Shown here one piece after another: positions 51,519 through 59,794 of a stretch of 64,000 bases of DNA. The stretch comes from Aquibium microcysteis (GTDB lineage: Bacteria; Pseudomonadota; Alphaproteobacteria; Rhizobiales; Rhizobiaceae), in NCBI RefSeq assembly GCF_014495845.1, contig NZ_CP061080.1:6045264-6109263 (forward strand). The letters are read 5' to 3'. The position numbers and the translations under genes were made by a program. A model generated the notes under the pieces. The model saw nothing but the letters and a program-made list of their open reading frames with translations, did no database searches and was not told where the DNA came from. The number at the start of each line of letters is the position of its first letter. Positions within the stretch are counted from its first letter, which is position 1.

Positions 51519-53027
51519 ATGAAGACGATCGAAGAGATATCCGCCGGGGCCGATACGTTCCTCTCGGATGCCGGTGCGCTGGCCGACGGCCTGCGTCTCG
51601 GCGGCGCCGGCATATGGCGCTGGCGCATCGACGGCGACCGCCTGCAGTGGACCCGCAACCTCGAGACCGTCCACCATCTTCCGCCGGGATCCTTCGACGG
51701 CAGCCTTGCGAGCTTCCAGCGCGACCTCCACCCCGAAGACGCCGAGGGCGTGTGGAGAAAGATCAACGCCTGCATCCAGACCGGCGATCCGTACCGTGCG
51801 GTCTACCGGACCGCGCCCCGGCCCGACGGTGCGGAGGTGTGGATCGAGACTGCGGGCGGTATCGTGCAGGGGGCGGACGGCGCCCGATACCTCACCGGGG
51901 TCTGCCAGGACGTCTCGGCACGCGTCCGCAACGAACGGCAGCTGAAGCGGATCCTCGGCCAGCAGCGCGCCGTCGCGCGTTTCGGTTCTTTCGCGCTCGG
52001 CCGGACCGATCTGCAAGGTGTGCTCGACGAAGCCGTGCGCCTGGCGGCCGAGGTGCTCGACGTACCGCTGACCAAGATCCTGCAGTTCGCCGACGCGGCC
52101 GATCATCTGATGCTCCGCGCAGGCATCGGCTGGGCCGACGGTCTCGTCGGGCAGGGAAAGGTCGGCATCGACCGCGACTCGCAGGCCGGCTTCACCCTGC
52201 TCGACACCGCTCCCGTCATCGTCCGCGATCTCCGATCGGAGAAGCGGTTCACCGGCCCGCAACTCCTGCACGACCATGGCGTGCGGAGCGGCGTCTCCGT
52301 CACCATCCCCGGTCCGGAGGCACGTCCCTTCGGTGTCTTCGGCATCCATTCCCGCGACGTCAGGACCTTCGACGACGCCGACGCCGAATTTCTCCAGTCG
52401 CTGGCCCACATCGTCGCCGGCGCCGCGCGTCAGGCCGCAGCGGCCGACCATCGGCTGCTGCTCATGCGCGAGATGGCGCATCGGGCCGGGAACATGCTGC
52501 AGCTGGTCAACAGCATCGCCAGCCAGACCTTCGGCGCCGATGCCGATGCCCAGACGGCCCGCAGGTCCTTCAGCGACCGGCTGAGCGCGCTGGCGCGCTC
52601 CAACTACGTGGTCGCGCGCGGCGGCTGGTCGTCGACCCCCTTCGCCGAACTTGTGGCGGAAACGCTGAAGCCGTTCGGCGACCGGGTGACGGCCGAAGGA
52701 CGCAACGTCCTGCTGCCGCCGGAACTGTGCTTCGACCTCGGCCTCGTGCTGCACGAACTGGCCACCAACTCGATGAAGTACGGGACGCTCGGGCGCCGGA
52801 AAGGCACCGTTCGGGTCGGCTGGGCCTTCCGCCTGCGTGACGACGGAACGCGCGTCTTCGTCCTCGACTGGGACGACGCGGACGCGGCGGCACGACCGGC
52901 GACAGGGGGCAGCGGCTTCGGCTCGAAGCTGATCGGCGCGCTCGTCGAGCGCAAATGGAACGGCGTCCTGCGCCACTCGGAGGGGCCGACCTTCGGCGTC
53001 GGCATGGAAATCCCGGTCGCGGACTGA
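51519..53027 (+). CDS. HWE-family sensor histidine kinase (PAS-GAF)
   Basis: 502 residues, no membrane helix, so cytosolic. PAS domain about 25-135 ('GAGIWRWRIDGDRLQWTRNL', 'YLTGVCQDVSARVRNERQ'), GAF domain about 150-305 ('GVLDEAVRLAAEVLDVPLTK', 'RSGVSVTIPGPEARPFGVFG'), then HWE/HisKA_2 kinase: His321 in 'EMAHRAGNMLQLVNSIASQT', N-box 'LVLHELATNSMKYGTLG', 'FVLDWDDAD' in place of the WxE motif, and 'GGSGFGSKLIGALV'. No regulator gene is adjacent. The EcfG-type promoter upstream suggests it is induced by, and may feed back on, the general stress response. Confidence 0.92.
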   Translation: MKTIEEISAGADTFLSDAGALADGLRLGGAGIWRWRIDGDRLQWTRNLETVHHLPPGSFDGSLASFQRDLHPEDAEGVWRKINACIQTGDPYRAVYRTAPRPDGAEVWIETAGGIVQGADGARYLTGVCQDVSARVRNERQLKRILGQQRAVARFGSFALGRTDLQGVLDEAVRLAAEVLDVPLTKILQFADAADHLMLRAGIGWADGLVGQGKVGIDRDSQAGFTLLDTAPVIVRDLRSEKRFTGPQLLHDHGVRSGVSVTIPGPEARPFGVFGIHSRDVRTFDDADAEFLQSLAHIVAGAARQAAAADHRLLLMREMAHRAGNMLQLVNSIASQTFGADADAQTARRSFSDRLSALARSNYVVARGGWSSTPFAELVAETLKPFGDRVTAEGRNVLLPPELCFDLGLVLHELATNSMKYGTLGRRKGTVRVGWAFRLRDDGTRVFVLDWDDADAAARPATGGSGFGSKLIGALVERKWNGVLRHSEGPTFGVGMEIPVAD

Positions 53028-53079
53028 TCCGCGCACCGGGCCGTGGCGAGGGTCGTTCGTGACCTCGGCGCCCACCATG

Positions 53080-53114
53080 CCGGAAGAGGCCCGCCCTGCG
53101 GCGGCCTCTTCCGG
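53080..53114. terminator. Bidirectional hairpin between convergent genes
   Basis: Twelve-base perfect arms (CCGGAAGAGGCC at 53080-53091 with GGCCTCTTCCGG at 53103-53114). It sits in the 95-bp gap between the 3' ends of the HWE kinase gene and the hydrolase gene. No T-run follows on either strand. Confidence 0.5.
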
Positions 53115-53122
53115 GCCGAGGC

Positions 53123-54061
53123 TCAGCGGATGAAGTCGAGGACCGTCCCGTTGAACTTCTCCGGCTCCAGCTCGGCCAGACCATGCTGTCCGCCGTCGAA
53201 CACGGCGAGCGTGCCCTGCGGCAGGATCCTGACCGCCTTCTCGGCCGAGGCCGCGATCGGCACGATCTGGTCGTCGGAGCCGTGGATCACCAGCGCCGGC
53301 ACGTCGATCTTCTTCAGGTCCTCGGTGTAGTCGACCTCGGAGAACTCGTGGACGCAGTCGTAGTGGCCCTTGATGGAGCCCGCCATGCCCTGCAGCCAGA
53401 ACTTCTCGCGCAGCCCCGGCTGCTCCGTCGCGCCCTCGCGTTTGAAGCCGTAGAAGGGCATCGTCAGATCCAGGAAGAACTGCGCGCGCTTCAGCGCGGT
53501 GCCCTCGCGGATACCGTCGAACACCTCGATCGGCGTGCCCTCGGGATTGGCGTCGGTCTTCAGCATCAGCGGCGGCACCGCGCCGACCAGCACCACCTTG
53601 GAGACACGGGCCGTGCCGTGGCGGCCGATATAGCGCGCCACCTCGCCGCCGCCGGTCGAGTGCCCGATCATGATCAGGTCCTTGAGGTCGAGCTTCTCGA
53701 TCAGTTCGGCGAGGTCGTCGGCATACTGGTCCATGTCGTTGCCGTCCCAGGGCTGGCTCGAGCGGCCGTGGCCGCGCCGGTCGTGGGCGATGACGCGGTA
53801 GCCGTTCTGCCCGAAGAACAGCATCTGCGCGTCCCAGGCATCGCCGGACAGCGGCCAGCCATGCGAGAACAGGATGGGCTGGCCGGAGCCCCAGTCCTTG
53901 TAGAAGATCGTCGTGCCGTCCTTCGTCGTGATCGTGCCCATGGTCATGTCTCCTGTGGTGGGTTGGACTGCGAAGGCGCTGCCGCCGAACGGCAGGCCGA
54001 GGGAAAGGGTGAGTGCGCCGGCGCCGGCGAGCGTCTGGCGTCGGTTGGGCTGGAGCCGCAT
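53123..54061 (-). CDS. Haloperoxidase-like alpha/beta hydrolase with Tat signal and an internal second start
   Basis: 312 residues from ATG 54061. A twin-arginine signal ('[20 protein letters not shown]', then FAVQ) precedes a non-heme chloroperoxidase/esterase domain: nucleophile elbow '[14 protein letters not shown]' (Ser), Asp in '[12 protein letters not shown]', His in '[11 protein letters not shown]', oxyanion Trp-Pro '[16 protein letters not shown]'. ATG 54061 has AGGAG six bases before it. A second ATG at 53941 ('MGTITTKDG'), the normal start of cytosolic homologues, also has AGGAG (53950-53954) at the ideal eight-base spacing. Two forms, exported and cytosolic, are plausible. Last gene of the run from 58591. 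Confidence 0.9.
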   Translation of the reverse strand: MRLQPNRRQTLAGAGALTLSLGLPFGGSAFAVQPTTGDMTMGTITTKDGTTIFYKDWGSGQPILFSHGWPLSGDAWDAQMLFFGQNGYRVIAHDRRGHGRSSQPWDGNDMDQYADDLAELIEKLDLKDLIMIGHSTGGGEVARYIGRHGTARVSKVVLVGAVPPLMLKTDANPEGTPIEVFDGIREGTALKRAQFFLDLTMPFYGFKREGATEQPGLREKFWLQGMAGSIKGHYDCVHEFSEVDYTEDLKKIDVPALVIHGSDDQIVPIAASAEKAVRILPQGTLAVFDGGQHGLAELEPEKFNGTVLDFIR

Positions 54062-54072
54062 GGCTGTCTCCT

Positions 54073-55671
54073 TCAGGCCGGATCGAGGGTGAGGAAATGG
54101 CGCACGACCGGCGGCTGTCCGCCGGCGTGGAAGCGCTGCACCGCATGCTGCAGGTCGGCATCCCGGCCGGCGACCCGGCGATGCTGGCGCAGATGCTCGG
54201 CCCAGGACGCGACCAGGAACCATTCGAGCAGGGTCTCGGGATCGGCGACGTCCTCGGTGATGCCCCAGGCGAAGGCGCCGTCGCGGCGGCGCGAGCGGGA
54301 CAGCCGGTGGATCGCCTCCAGGAAGGCCGAACGGTCGGCGGCACTCACCCGGTAGGCGATGGTGACGAGCACAGGGCCGCGATCGCCCTCCATCTCGGCC
54401 GCCACCAGCGGCTCGGGCCAGTGGTGGGAGGGCATCAGGTCGGCGTCGCCCTCGGGCAGCTTCGCCCGGTGGAACGCGAACCCGACGCCGGCGAGCACGG
54501 CCGCCGCGAGGAGCAGCGCCGGAGCGATGCCGGCGACCTGCGCCACGCCGCCCCAGGCGAGGCTGCCCGCGGTCATCGCGCCGTTGAAGACGGTGAGGTA
54601 GACCGCGAGCGCACGGCCGCGCACCCAGTCGGGCAGCACGGCCTGCGCGGTGGCGTTCAGCGTCGTCAGCGCCCCGATCCATGCCGCGCCGAGGACGAGC
54701 AGCAAAAGCAGCGCCTGCCAGGGCGCGGGCCCGGCGGCGAGCAGCGCCATGACGAAGGCGGTCGCCAGCGCGGCGGCGAGAAGCACGCCGTCGGCGCCGA
54801 GCCGGCCGCGCAGCCGCGGCAGGAGCACCGCGCCGAGGATGGCGCCGAGGCCGACGGCGCCGAGCAGCAGGCCGTAGAGCCCGGAGCCGCCGCCCAGCAC
54901 CTCGCGGGCGACCAGCGGCAGCAGCGCCCAGACCGCGCTGGCGCAGAGGAAGAAGGCGGCCGCACGCAGGAGCACGCGGTGCAGCTCGCGGCTTTCGCGG
55001 GCATAGCGCAGACCGGCACGGAAGGCGCCGCCGAAGCGTTCGGCGAGCGGATCGGCGCCGTGCGGCGCGCGCGGCCACCAGAACAGCGCGGCGATGACGA
55101 GCGCGTAGGTGGCGACGTCGACGGCATAGGTCGCCGTCGCACCGGCGACGGCCAGCAGCAGGCCCCCGGCGGCTGGCCCGATGGCGCGGGCGATGTTGAC
55201 GCCGAGCGAATTGAGCGCCACCGCCTGCTTCATCATCGGCCGCTCCACCAGTTCCGGCACGATCGCCTGCCACGTCGGCGCCATCAGCGCGGCGCCGACG
55301 CCGCCGAAGAAGGTCAGCGCGACGAGGGCCGTGAGCGAGGTGAGGCCGCTGGCGGCGAGCAGCATGAGCGCGATGCTCACACAGGCCAGGAAGAGCTGGA
55401 TGGCGATCAGGAAGCGGCGGCGGTCGAGGATGTCGGACAGAACGCCCGCCGGAATGGCGAGCAGGAAGACCGGCAGCGTCGCGGCCGCCTGGACCGTGGC
55501 GATCGCGGCCGGCGAGGCGCTGAGATCGGTGGCGAGCCAGCCGCTCGCCGTGTCGCGGATGAAGCTGCCGACATTGCCGACGATCGTGGCGACCCACAGG
55601 ACGAGAAACACGCGGCCGGCGAGCGGCGCGAAGGCGCCGGCGGGTGCGGAGACCGGTTTCGCGCGCTCCAT
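54073..55671 (-). CDS. MFS transporter of the EntS/MFS_3 type
   Basis: 532 residues: twelve membrane helices (about 18-410) with MFS motif-A-like loop '[20 protein letters not shown]' and '[20 protein letters not shown]' (typical of the MFS_3/EntS group), then a soluble C-terminal domain of about 110 residues ('[20 protein letters not shown]', '[19 protein letters not shown]') resembling an antibiotic-biosynthesis monooxygenase-like fold, usual for this family. Probably a drug or small-metabolite exporter. Three bases after the amidohydrolase stop. Confidence 0.9.
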   Translation of the reverse strand: MERAKPVSAPAGAFAPLAGRVFLVLWVATIVGNVGSFIRDTASGWLATDLSASPAAIATVQAAATLPVFLLAIPAGVLSDILDRRRFLIAIQLFLACVSIALMLLAASGLTSLTALVALTFFGGVGAALMAPTWQAIVPELVERPMMKQAVALNSLGVNIARAIGPAAGGLLLAVAGATATYAVDVATYALVIAALFWWPRAPHGADPLAERFGGAFRAGLRYARESRELHRVLLRAAAFFLCASAVWALLPLVAREVLGGGSGLYGLLLGAVGLGAILGAVLLPRLRGRLGADGVLLAAALATAFVMALLAAGPAPWQALLLLLVLGAAWIGALTTLNATAQAVLPDWVRGRALAVYLTVFNGAMTAGSLAWGGVAQVAGIAPALLLAAAVLAGVGFAFHRAKLPEGDADLMPSHHWPEPLVAAEMEGDRGPVLVTIAYRVSAADRSAFLEAIHRLSRSRRRDGAFAWGITEDVADPETLLEWFLVASWAEHLRQHRRVAGRDADLQHAVQRFHAGGQPPVVRHFLTLDPA

Positions 55672-55674
55672 CGG

Positions 55675-57543
55675 TCAGATCCAGCAGGCGCAGCCGAGCG
55701 CGCCGAAGAATCCCTTCGGGTCGCCGACCGGCAGTGCGGCGCCAAAGGCGCGCGCATGATCGTGGCCGTGCACGGAACAGGCGTCGGCGCAGCCGCAGGC
55801 GATGCGCCGGAAGGCTTGCGCCGATCCGGTCGCCCCCGGCTCCGCCCAGGCGCCGTATCCGCCGAAGCGGCGCACCGGCGACCAGTCGGGCATGGCCGGC
55901 GGCAGCGGGTTTTCGTCCAGGGCGGCGAAGTCGCCGGCGCCCCACACGACCTTGCCCCCGACCATCGTCAGCTCGGAGACGAGATGCGAGATCTCGGCCT
56001 CGGGCACACTGAAATAGTCGCGGTCCGGGACGATCAGGTCGGCCAGGTGGCCGGGCTCGATGCGGCCGCGGCGGCCCTCGTCGTTGCAGAACCAGGCGAC
56101 CTTCTCCGTCCACATCCGCAGCGCGGTCTCGCGGTCGAGCCGGTTGCGCGGTGGCGTGATCGTGGTCCCGCCGACGGTGCGGCCGGTCACCATCCAGGCG
56201 AGAGAGACCCAGGGATTGTACGAGGCGACGCGCGTCGCGTCGGTACCCGCCGAGACCGGCACGCCCTTGTCCAGCATGCGGGCGATCGGCGGTGTCGCCT
56301 CCGCGGCCGCGGCGCCGTAGCGCTCGACGAAATACTCGCCCTGATAGGCCATGCGGTGCTGCGTGGCGATGCCGCCGCCGAGCGCCGCGACCCGGTCGAT
56401 CGAGCGGTCCGAGATCGTCTCGGCGTGGTCGAACATCCAGTGCAGGCCGTCGAAGGGGATGTCGCGCGCGACCCTCTCGAAGACGTCGAGCGCGCGGCTG
56501 ATCGTCTCGTCATAGGTCGCGTGCAACCGCCAGGGCCAGCGGTTCTCGGCCAGGATGCGGACCACACCCTCTAGGTCGTCCTCCATCGACGCGGCCATGT
56601 CGGGGCGGGGTTCGCGGAAGTCCTCGAAGTCGGCGGCGGAGAAGACGAGCATCTCGCCCGCCCCGTTGTGACGGAAATAGTCGTCGCCCTGCCGGTAGGT
56701 GACGCTGCGCGTCCAGGCGAGGAAGTCCTCCTTCTCCTGCTTCGGCTTCTGCGTGAACAGATTGTAGGCGAGCCGCACCGTCATCTGCCCGGCCGCGGCG
56801 AGCTGCCGGATCACCTCGTAGTCCTCGGGGTAGTTCTGGAAGCCGCCGCCGGCGTCGATGACGCCGGTGATGCCCAGCCGGTTCAGCTCGCGCATGAAAT
56901 GGCGCGTGGAATTGAGCTGGTAGTCCGGCGGCAGCTTCGGTCCCCTGGCGAGGGTCGCGTAGAGTATTCGGGCGTTCGGCCGTGCCAGCAGCAGCCCGGT
57001 CGGGTTGCCGCGCGCGTCGCGCTGGATCTCGCCGCCGGGCGGGTTGGGCGTGTCGCGGTCGTAGCCCACGGCCCTGAGCGCCGCGCCGTTGAGCAGCGCC
57101 CGGTCGTAGAGATGCAGCAGGAACACCGGCGTGTCGGGTGCGGCCGCGTTGATCTCGTCCAGCGTCGGCAGGCGCCTTTCGACGAACTGGTGCTCGGTGA
57201 AGCCGCCGATGACGCGCACCCATTGCGGCGGCGGCGTGATGGCCACCTGCCGGCGCAGCATGTCCATCGCGTCGGCGAGCGAGGTGACGCCGTCCCAGCG
57301 CAGCTCCATGTTGAAGTTCAGTCCGCCGCGGACGACGTGGGTGTGGTTGTCGATCAGCCCGGGCAGCACCCGGCGGCCGCGAAGATCGACGCGCCGCGTG
57401 TCCGGCGCGGCCGTCGCCAGGATCGCCGCGTCGTCGCCGACCGCCTCGAAGCGGCCGTCGCGGATGAGGACGGCGCTCGCCGCCGGCCGCTTGCGGTCGA
57501 GGGTCGTGATGCGCCCGTTGTAGAGAACCAGGTCGGGTGTCAT
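55675..57543 (-). CDS. YtcJ-like metal-dependent amidohydrolase with Cys/His-rich tail
   Basis: 622 residues, amidohydrolase_3 family. Metal His pair in '[13 protein letters not shown]', further ligands in '[12 protein letters not shown]' and '[15 protein letters not shown]', and the Asp in '[13 protein letters not shown]'. Start has GGGAGACC nearby. The last 40 residues are unusual: Cys-x-Cys-x3-Cys-x2-His-x-His-x-His ('[14 protein letters not shown]') and a terminal Cys-x-Cys ('GALGCACWI'), which could bind metal. Substrate unknown; related enzymes hydrolyse amides, ureas or exoenzyme esters. Co-transcribed with XapX and MFS genes. Confidence 0.9.
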   Translation of the reverse strand: MTPDLVLYNGRITTLDRKRPAASAVLIRDGRFEAVGDDAAILATAAPDTRRVDLRGRRVLPGLIDNHTHVVRGGLNFNMELRWDGVTSLADAMDMLRRQVAITPPPQWVRVIGGFTEHQFVERRLPTLDEINAAAPDTPVFLLHLYDRALLNGAALRAVGYDRDTPNPPGGEIQRDARGNPTGLLLARPNARILYATLARGPKLPPDYQLNSTRHFMRELNRLGITGVIDAGGGFQNYPEDYEVIRQLAAAGQMTVRLAYNLFTQKPKQEKEDFLAWTRSVTYRQGDDYFRHNGAGEMLVFSAADFEDFREPRPDMAASMEDDLEGVVRILAENRWPWRLHATYDETISRALDVFERVARDIPFDGLHWMFDHAETISDRSIDRVAALGGGIATQHRMAYQGEYFVERYGAAAAEATPPIARMLDKGVPVSAGTDATRVASYNPWVSLAWMVTGRTVGGTTITPPRNRLDRETALRMWTEKVAWFCNDEGRRGRIEPGHLADLIVPDRDYFSVPEAEISHLVSELTMVGGKVVWGAGDFAALDENPLPPAMPDWSPVRRFGGYGAWAEPGATGSAQAFRRIACGCADACSVHGHDHARAFGAALPVGDPKGFFGALGCACWI

Positions 57544-57585
57544 GGCGGTCTCCCGGTTTCGTTCGTGTCCCGCGGCGTGGCGCCG

Positions 57586-57870
57586 TCAGCCTGCCGACCG
57601 GCCGCCGGGCTCCCGGCGATCGGCGCGGGCGTCGGTCCCCTTCGGCAGTTCGCCGCAGAGATGCGGCAGCCTGTGCTCGACGAACCATCCGACCGTCACC
57701 GGGGCGCCGCGCAGCATCTGCCGCACCATCGGCACCGCCTGCTCGCCGATGAGGATGCCGAGCAGGCCGACCAGCGCGACGATGGGCGGGGCCGGCGAGC
57801 GCACGCCGAGCAGGCTGTAGACGACGCCGACCAGCAGCCCGGCGCCGAGCGAGAGAAGGTAGATGCGCAT
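57586..57870 (-). CDS. XapX-domain small membrane protein
   Basis: 94 residues; two hydrophobic helices ('LLSLGAGLLVGVVYSLLGV', 'APPIVALVGLLGILIGEQAV') with the XapX signature Gly/Pro spacing ('VRSPAPPIVALVGLLG'), then a polar tail. The family is often encoded beside isochorismatase-like hydrolases and amidohydrolases, as here, but has no known function. Shine-Dalgarno GGGAG. Confidence 0.88.
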   Translation of the reverse strand: MRIYLLSLGAGLLVGVVYSLLGVRSPAPPIVALVGLLGILIGEQAVPMVRQMLRGAPVTVGWFVEHRLPHLCGELPKGTDARADRREPGGRSAG

Positions 57871-57934
57871 GTCGCGTCGCTCCCGGTCGAACGGCGGCTC
57901 CGGCGTTTCGCGCGAGCCCGCCTGCTTCGGAGGA

Positions 57935-58591
57935 TCAGTGGCCTTCCGAGGCGCCGAACATGGTCTTGGCGTAGATGATGCCGAGGCCGTAGGCGCCGCC
58001 GAGGCGCCTGGCGATCCCGGTGGTCAGGTCGTAGGTCTCCGCGCGCGCCCAGTCGCGCTGCAGTTCCAGCAGATACTGGAGCGACGTCATCGGCTGCACG
58101 CCGGCGGCGATCATCCGCTCCATCGCTCGCTCGTGCGCCTCGTCCGACACGTCGCCGCAGGCGTCCGCGATCACGCAGACCTCGAAGCCCTGCGCCAGCG
58201 CCGACAGCGCCGGCCCGACGATGCAGACGCTCGTCCAGAGGCCGCACAGCACGATCCGGCCCTTGCCGATCCGGTTGACCTCGGCGATGACGGCCGCGTC
58301 CTCCCAGGTGTTCATCGAGGTCCGGTCGAGCATCGGCTTGCCCGGGAAGGCGGCGCCGATCTCGTCGAACATCGGGCCGGAGAAGGACTTTTCGGCCACG
58401 GTGGTGAGGATGGCGGAAACGCCGAACCCGGCGGCGGCACTCGCCACCAGCGCGGCGTTGTTGCGAAGCTGCACGGCGTCGATCGACTTCGTCGCGAAGG
58501 CCATCTGCGACTGGAAGTCGATCATCACCAGAACATGGTTGTCCGGCGTGAGGAGCGCGGGGGCAGGGGTGGCGGAGGCAGTCGGGGTCAT
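57935..58591 (-). CDS. Isochorismatase-like (YcaC-type) cysteine hydrolase
   Basis: 218 residues with the catalytic triad of the family: Asp in 'VLVMIDFQSQMAF', Lys in 'TTVAEKSFSGPMF', Cys in 'GLWTSVCIVGPALSAL'. 'MFDEIGAAFPGKPMLDRTSM' and 'NTWEDAAVI' are typical of YcaC-like hydrolases of unknown substrate. AGGAAC Shine-Dalgarno. First gene of the run hydrolase-XapX-amidohydrolase-MFS-hydrolase. Confidence 0.9.
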   Translation of the reverse strand: MTPTASATPAPALLTPDNHVLVMIDFQSQMAFATKSIDAVQLRNNAALVASAAAGFGVSAILTTVAEKSFSGPMFDEIGAAFPGKPMLDRTSMNTWEDAAVIAEVNRIGKGRIVLCGLWTSVCIVGPALSALAQGFEVCVIADACGDVSDEAHERAMERMIAAGVQPMTSLQYLLELQRDWARAETYDLTTGIARRLGGAYGLGIIYAKTMFGASEGH

Positions 58592-58653
58592 CGTTCGTTC
58601 CTCTGTGTCGAAGGCCTTCTCGGGCCGTAAGTGAAACCGCTCGCGGCGGCGCT

Positions 58654-59046
58654 TCAGGTGGCGTCGGGACGCGGCGCGTCCGGTTCCAGTGCGGCGCGCA
58701 GCGCGCGCATCATGCGCTCGGGCTCGAGCGGCTTCTCGAGGCAGACGACGATCCCGGCGTCCCGCATCCAGCGATGCGTCGCGTCAGGCGCGAGCCGGGT
58801 CGTGGCGATCATCGGCACCGAGCCTCCGCCGCTCGCCCGGCGCTGCCGGAGGCCGTCCGCGATCACCTGCGTCATCCTCAGGTCGACGACGAGGCAGGCC
58901 ACGGTCTCGACCGTGCCGGACGCCATCAGATCCTCCGCGGATGCGAAGGTCACGACCGGGAAGCCGAGCGATCCGATCAGCGACCGGGCTGCCCTCCTCG
59001 CCGAGGCATCGTCGTCGATGACCGCGATGAGGGGTTCGTCGACCAT
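58654..59046 (-). CDS. Stand-alone receiver (CheY-like) domain protein
   Basis: 130 residues from ATG 59046, a single receiver domain: acidic pair 'AVIDDDASARR', phospho-acceptor Asp55 ('CLVVDLRM'), Lys in 'VCLEKPLEP'. The residues after Asp55 lack the usual MPxxxG, so the active-site loop is atypical. No output domain. Downstream of and on the same strand as the FixJ-type regulator and MASE4 kinase; may be a phosphate sink or a competitor for the kinase. Confidence 0.85.
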   Translation of the reverse strand: MVDEPLIAVIDDDASARRAARSLIGSLGFPVVTFASAEDLMASGTVETVACLVVDLRMTQVIADGLRQRRASGGGSVPMIATTRLAPDATHRWMRDAGIVVCLEKPLEPERMMRALRAALEPDAPRPDAT

Positions 59047-59161
59047 CCTCGTCCAGTTCCGCGACGGCCGGCCCGAACGGGCCGCCTTCTCGCTGCAGGA
59101 CACGCTTTTCCTGCACGCGACCTTCGCGCGGCCGGGCGGTTGGGCGCAATTATGCGGTCGG

Positions 59162-59794
59162 TTAGGGTGCTTGATACTTTGGTGTGGGAAGGCCGAGGCG
59201 ATCGGCCTGGCGCACGAGTTCGGGCAGCGTGGTGGCGCCCATCTTCCGCATCACCTGGGCGCGGTGGACCTTGACGGTCACCTCGCTGATGTCGAGCAGC
59301 GCTGCGATCTGCTTGTTCATCAGTCCGGCGACGACGGCCGCCATCACCTCGCGCTCGCGGACGGTGAGGGAGGCATGGCGGCCGCCTATCTCGTCGAGTG
59401 CCTGCCGGGCCCCGGCGCGCTGCCGGTCGAGCTCTATACCGCGGTGGACCGCGTCGATCAGGTCCTGGTCTCGGAACGGCTTCGTCAGGAACTCGATCGC
59501 ACCGGCCTTCATGGCGGCGACCGACATCGGAACGTCGCCATGGCCGGTGATGAAGACGATCGGGATGTCGATCCCGCGCAGCGCGAGGTCGCGCTGGAAC
59601 TCCAGGCCGCTCATGAAGGGCAGCCGCACGTCGAGCACGAGGCAGGACGGGCGGGCGTGGCCCGGCGCGGCCAGAAAGGCCTGCGGGGCGGGAAAGCCTT
59701 CGACCGCGTGCCCGACCGATCGCAGCAGGCGGTCGATGGAGGCGCGGACGGCGTCGTCGTCATCCACCACGTAGACCGTCGTCCCCGTCGTCAT
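59162..59794 (-). CDS. FixJ-type response regulator
   Basis: 210 residues from ATG 59794, which overlaps the kinase stop (ATGA). Receiver with Asp55 ('CLVLDVRLPFMSGLEFQ'), Thr in 'FITGHGDVPMSV', Lys in 'FLTKPFRDQDL'; LuxR HTH ('LTVREREVMAAVVAGLMNKQ', 'LDISEVTVKVHRAQVMRKM'), all in FixJ-type sequence. Cognate partner of the kinase at 59791. Likely targets are the adjacent hydrolase/amidohydrolase run, by position only. Confidence 0.93.
   Translation of the reverse strand: MTTGTTVYVVDDDDAVRASIDRLLRSVGHAVEGFPAPQAFLAAPGHARPSCLVLDVRLPFMSGLEFQRDLALRGIDIPIVFITGHGDVPMSVAAMKAGAIEFLTKPFRDQDLIDAVHRGIELDRQRAGARQALDEIGGRHASLTVREREVMAAVVAGLMNKQIAALLDISEVTVKVHRAQVMRKMGATTLPELVRQADRLGLPTPKYQAP

Noticed and set aside
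51480..54344. 954-codon open frame on the minus strand crossing two genes
   Set aside because: Spans antisense to the HWE kinase and out of frame through the hydrolase gene; both real genes have clear family motifs.
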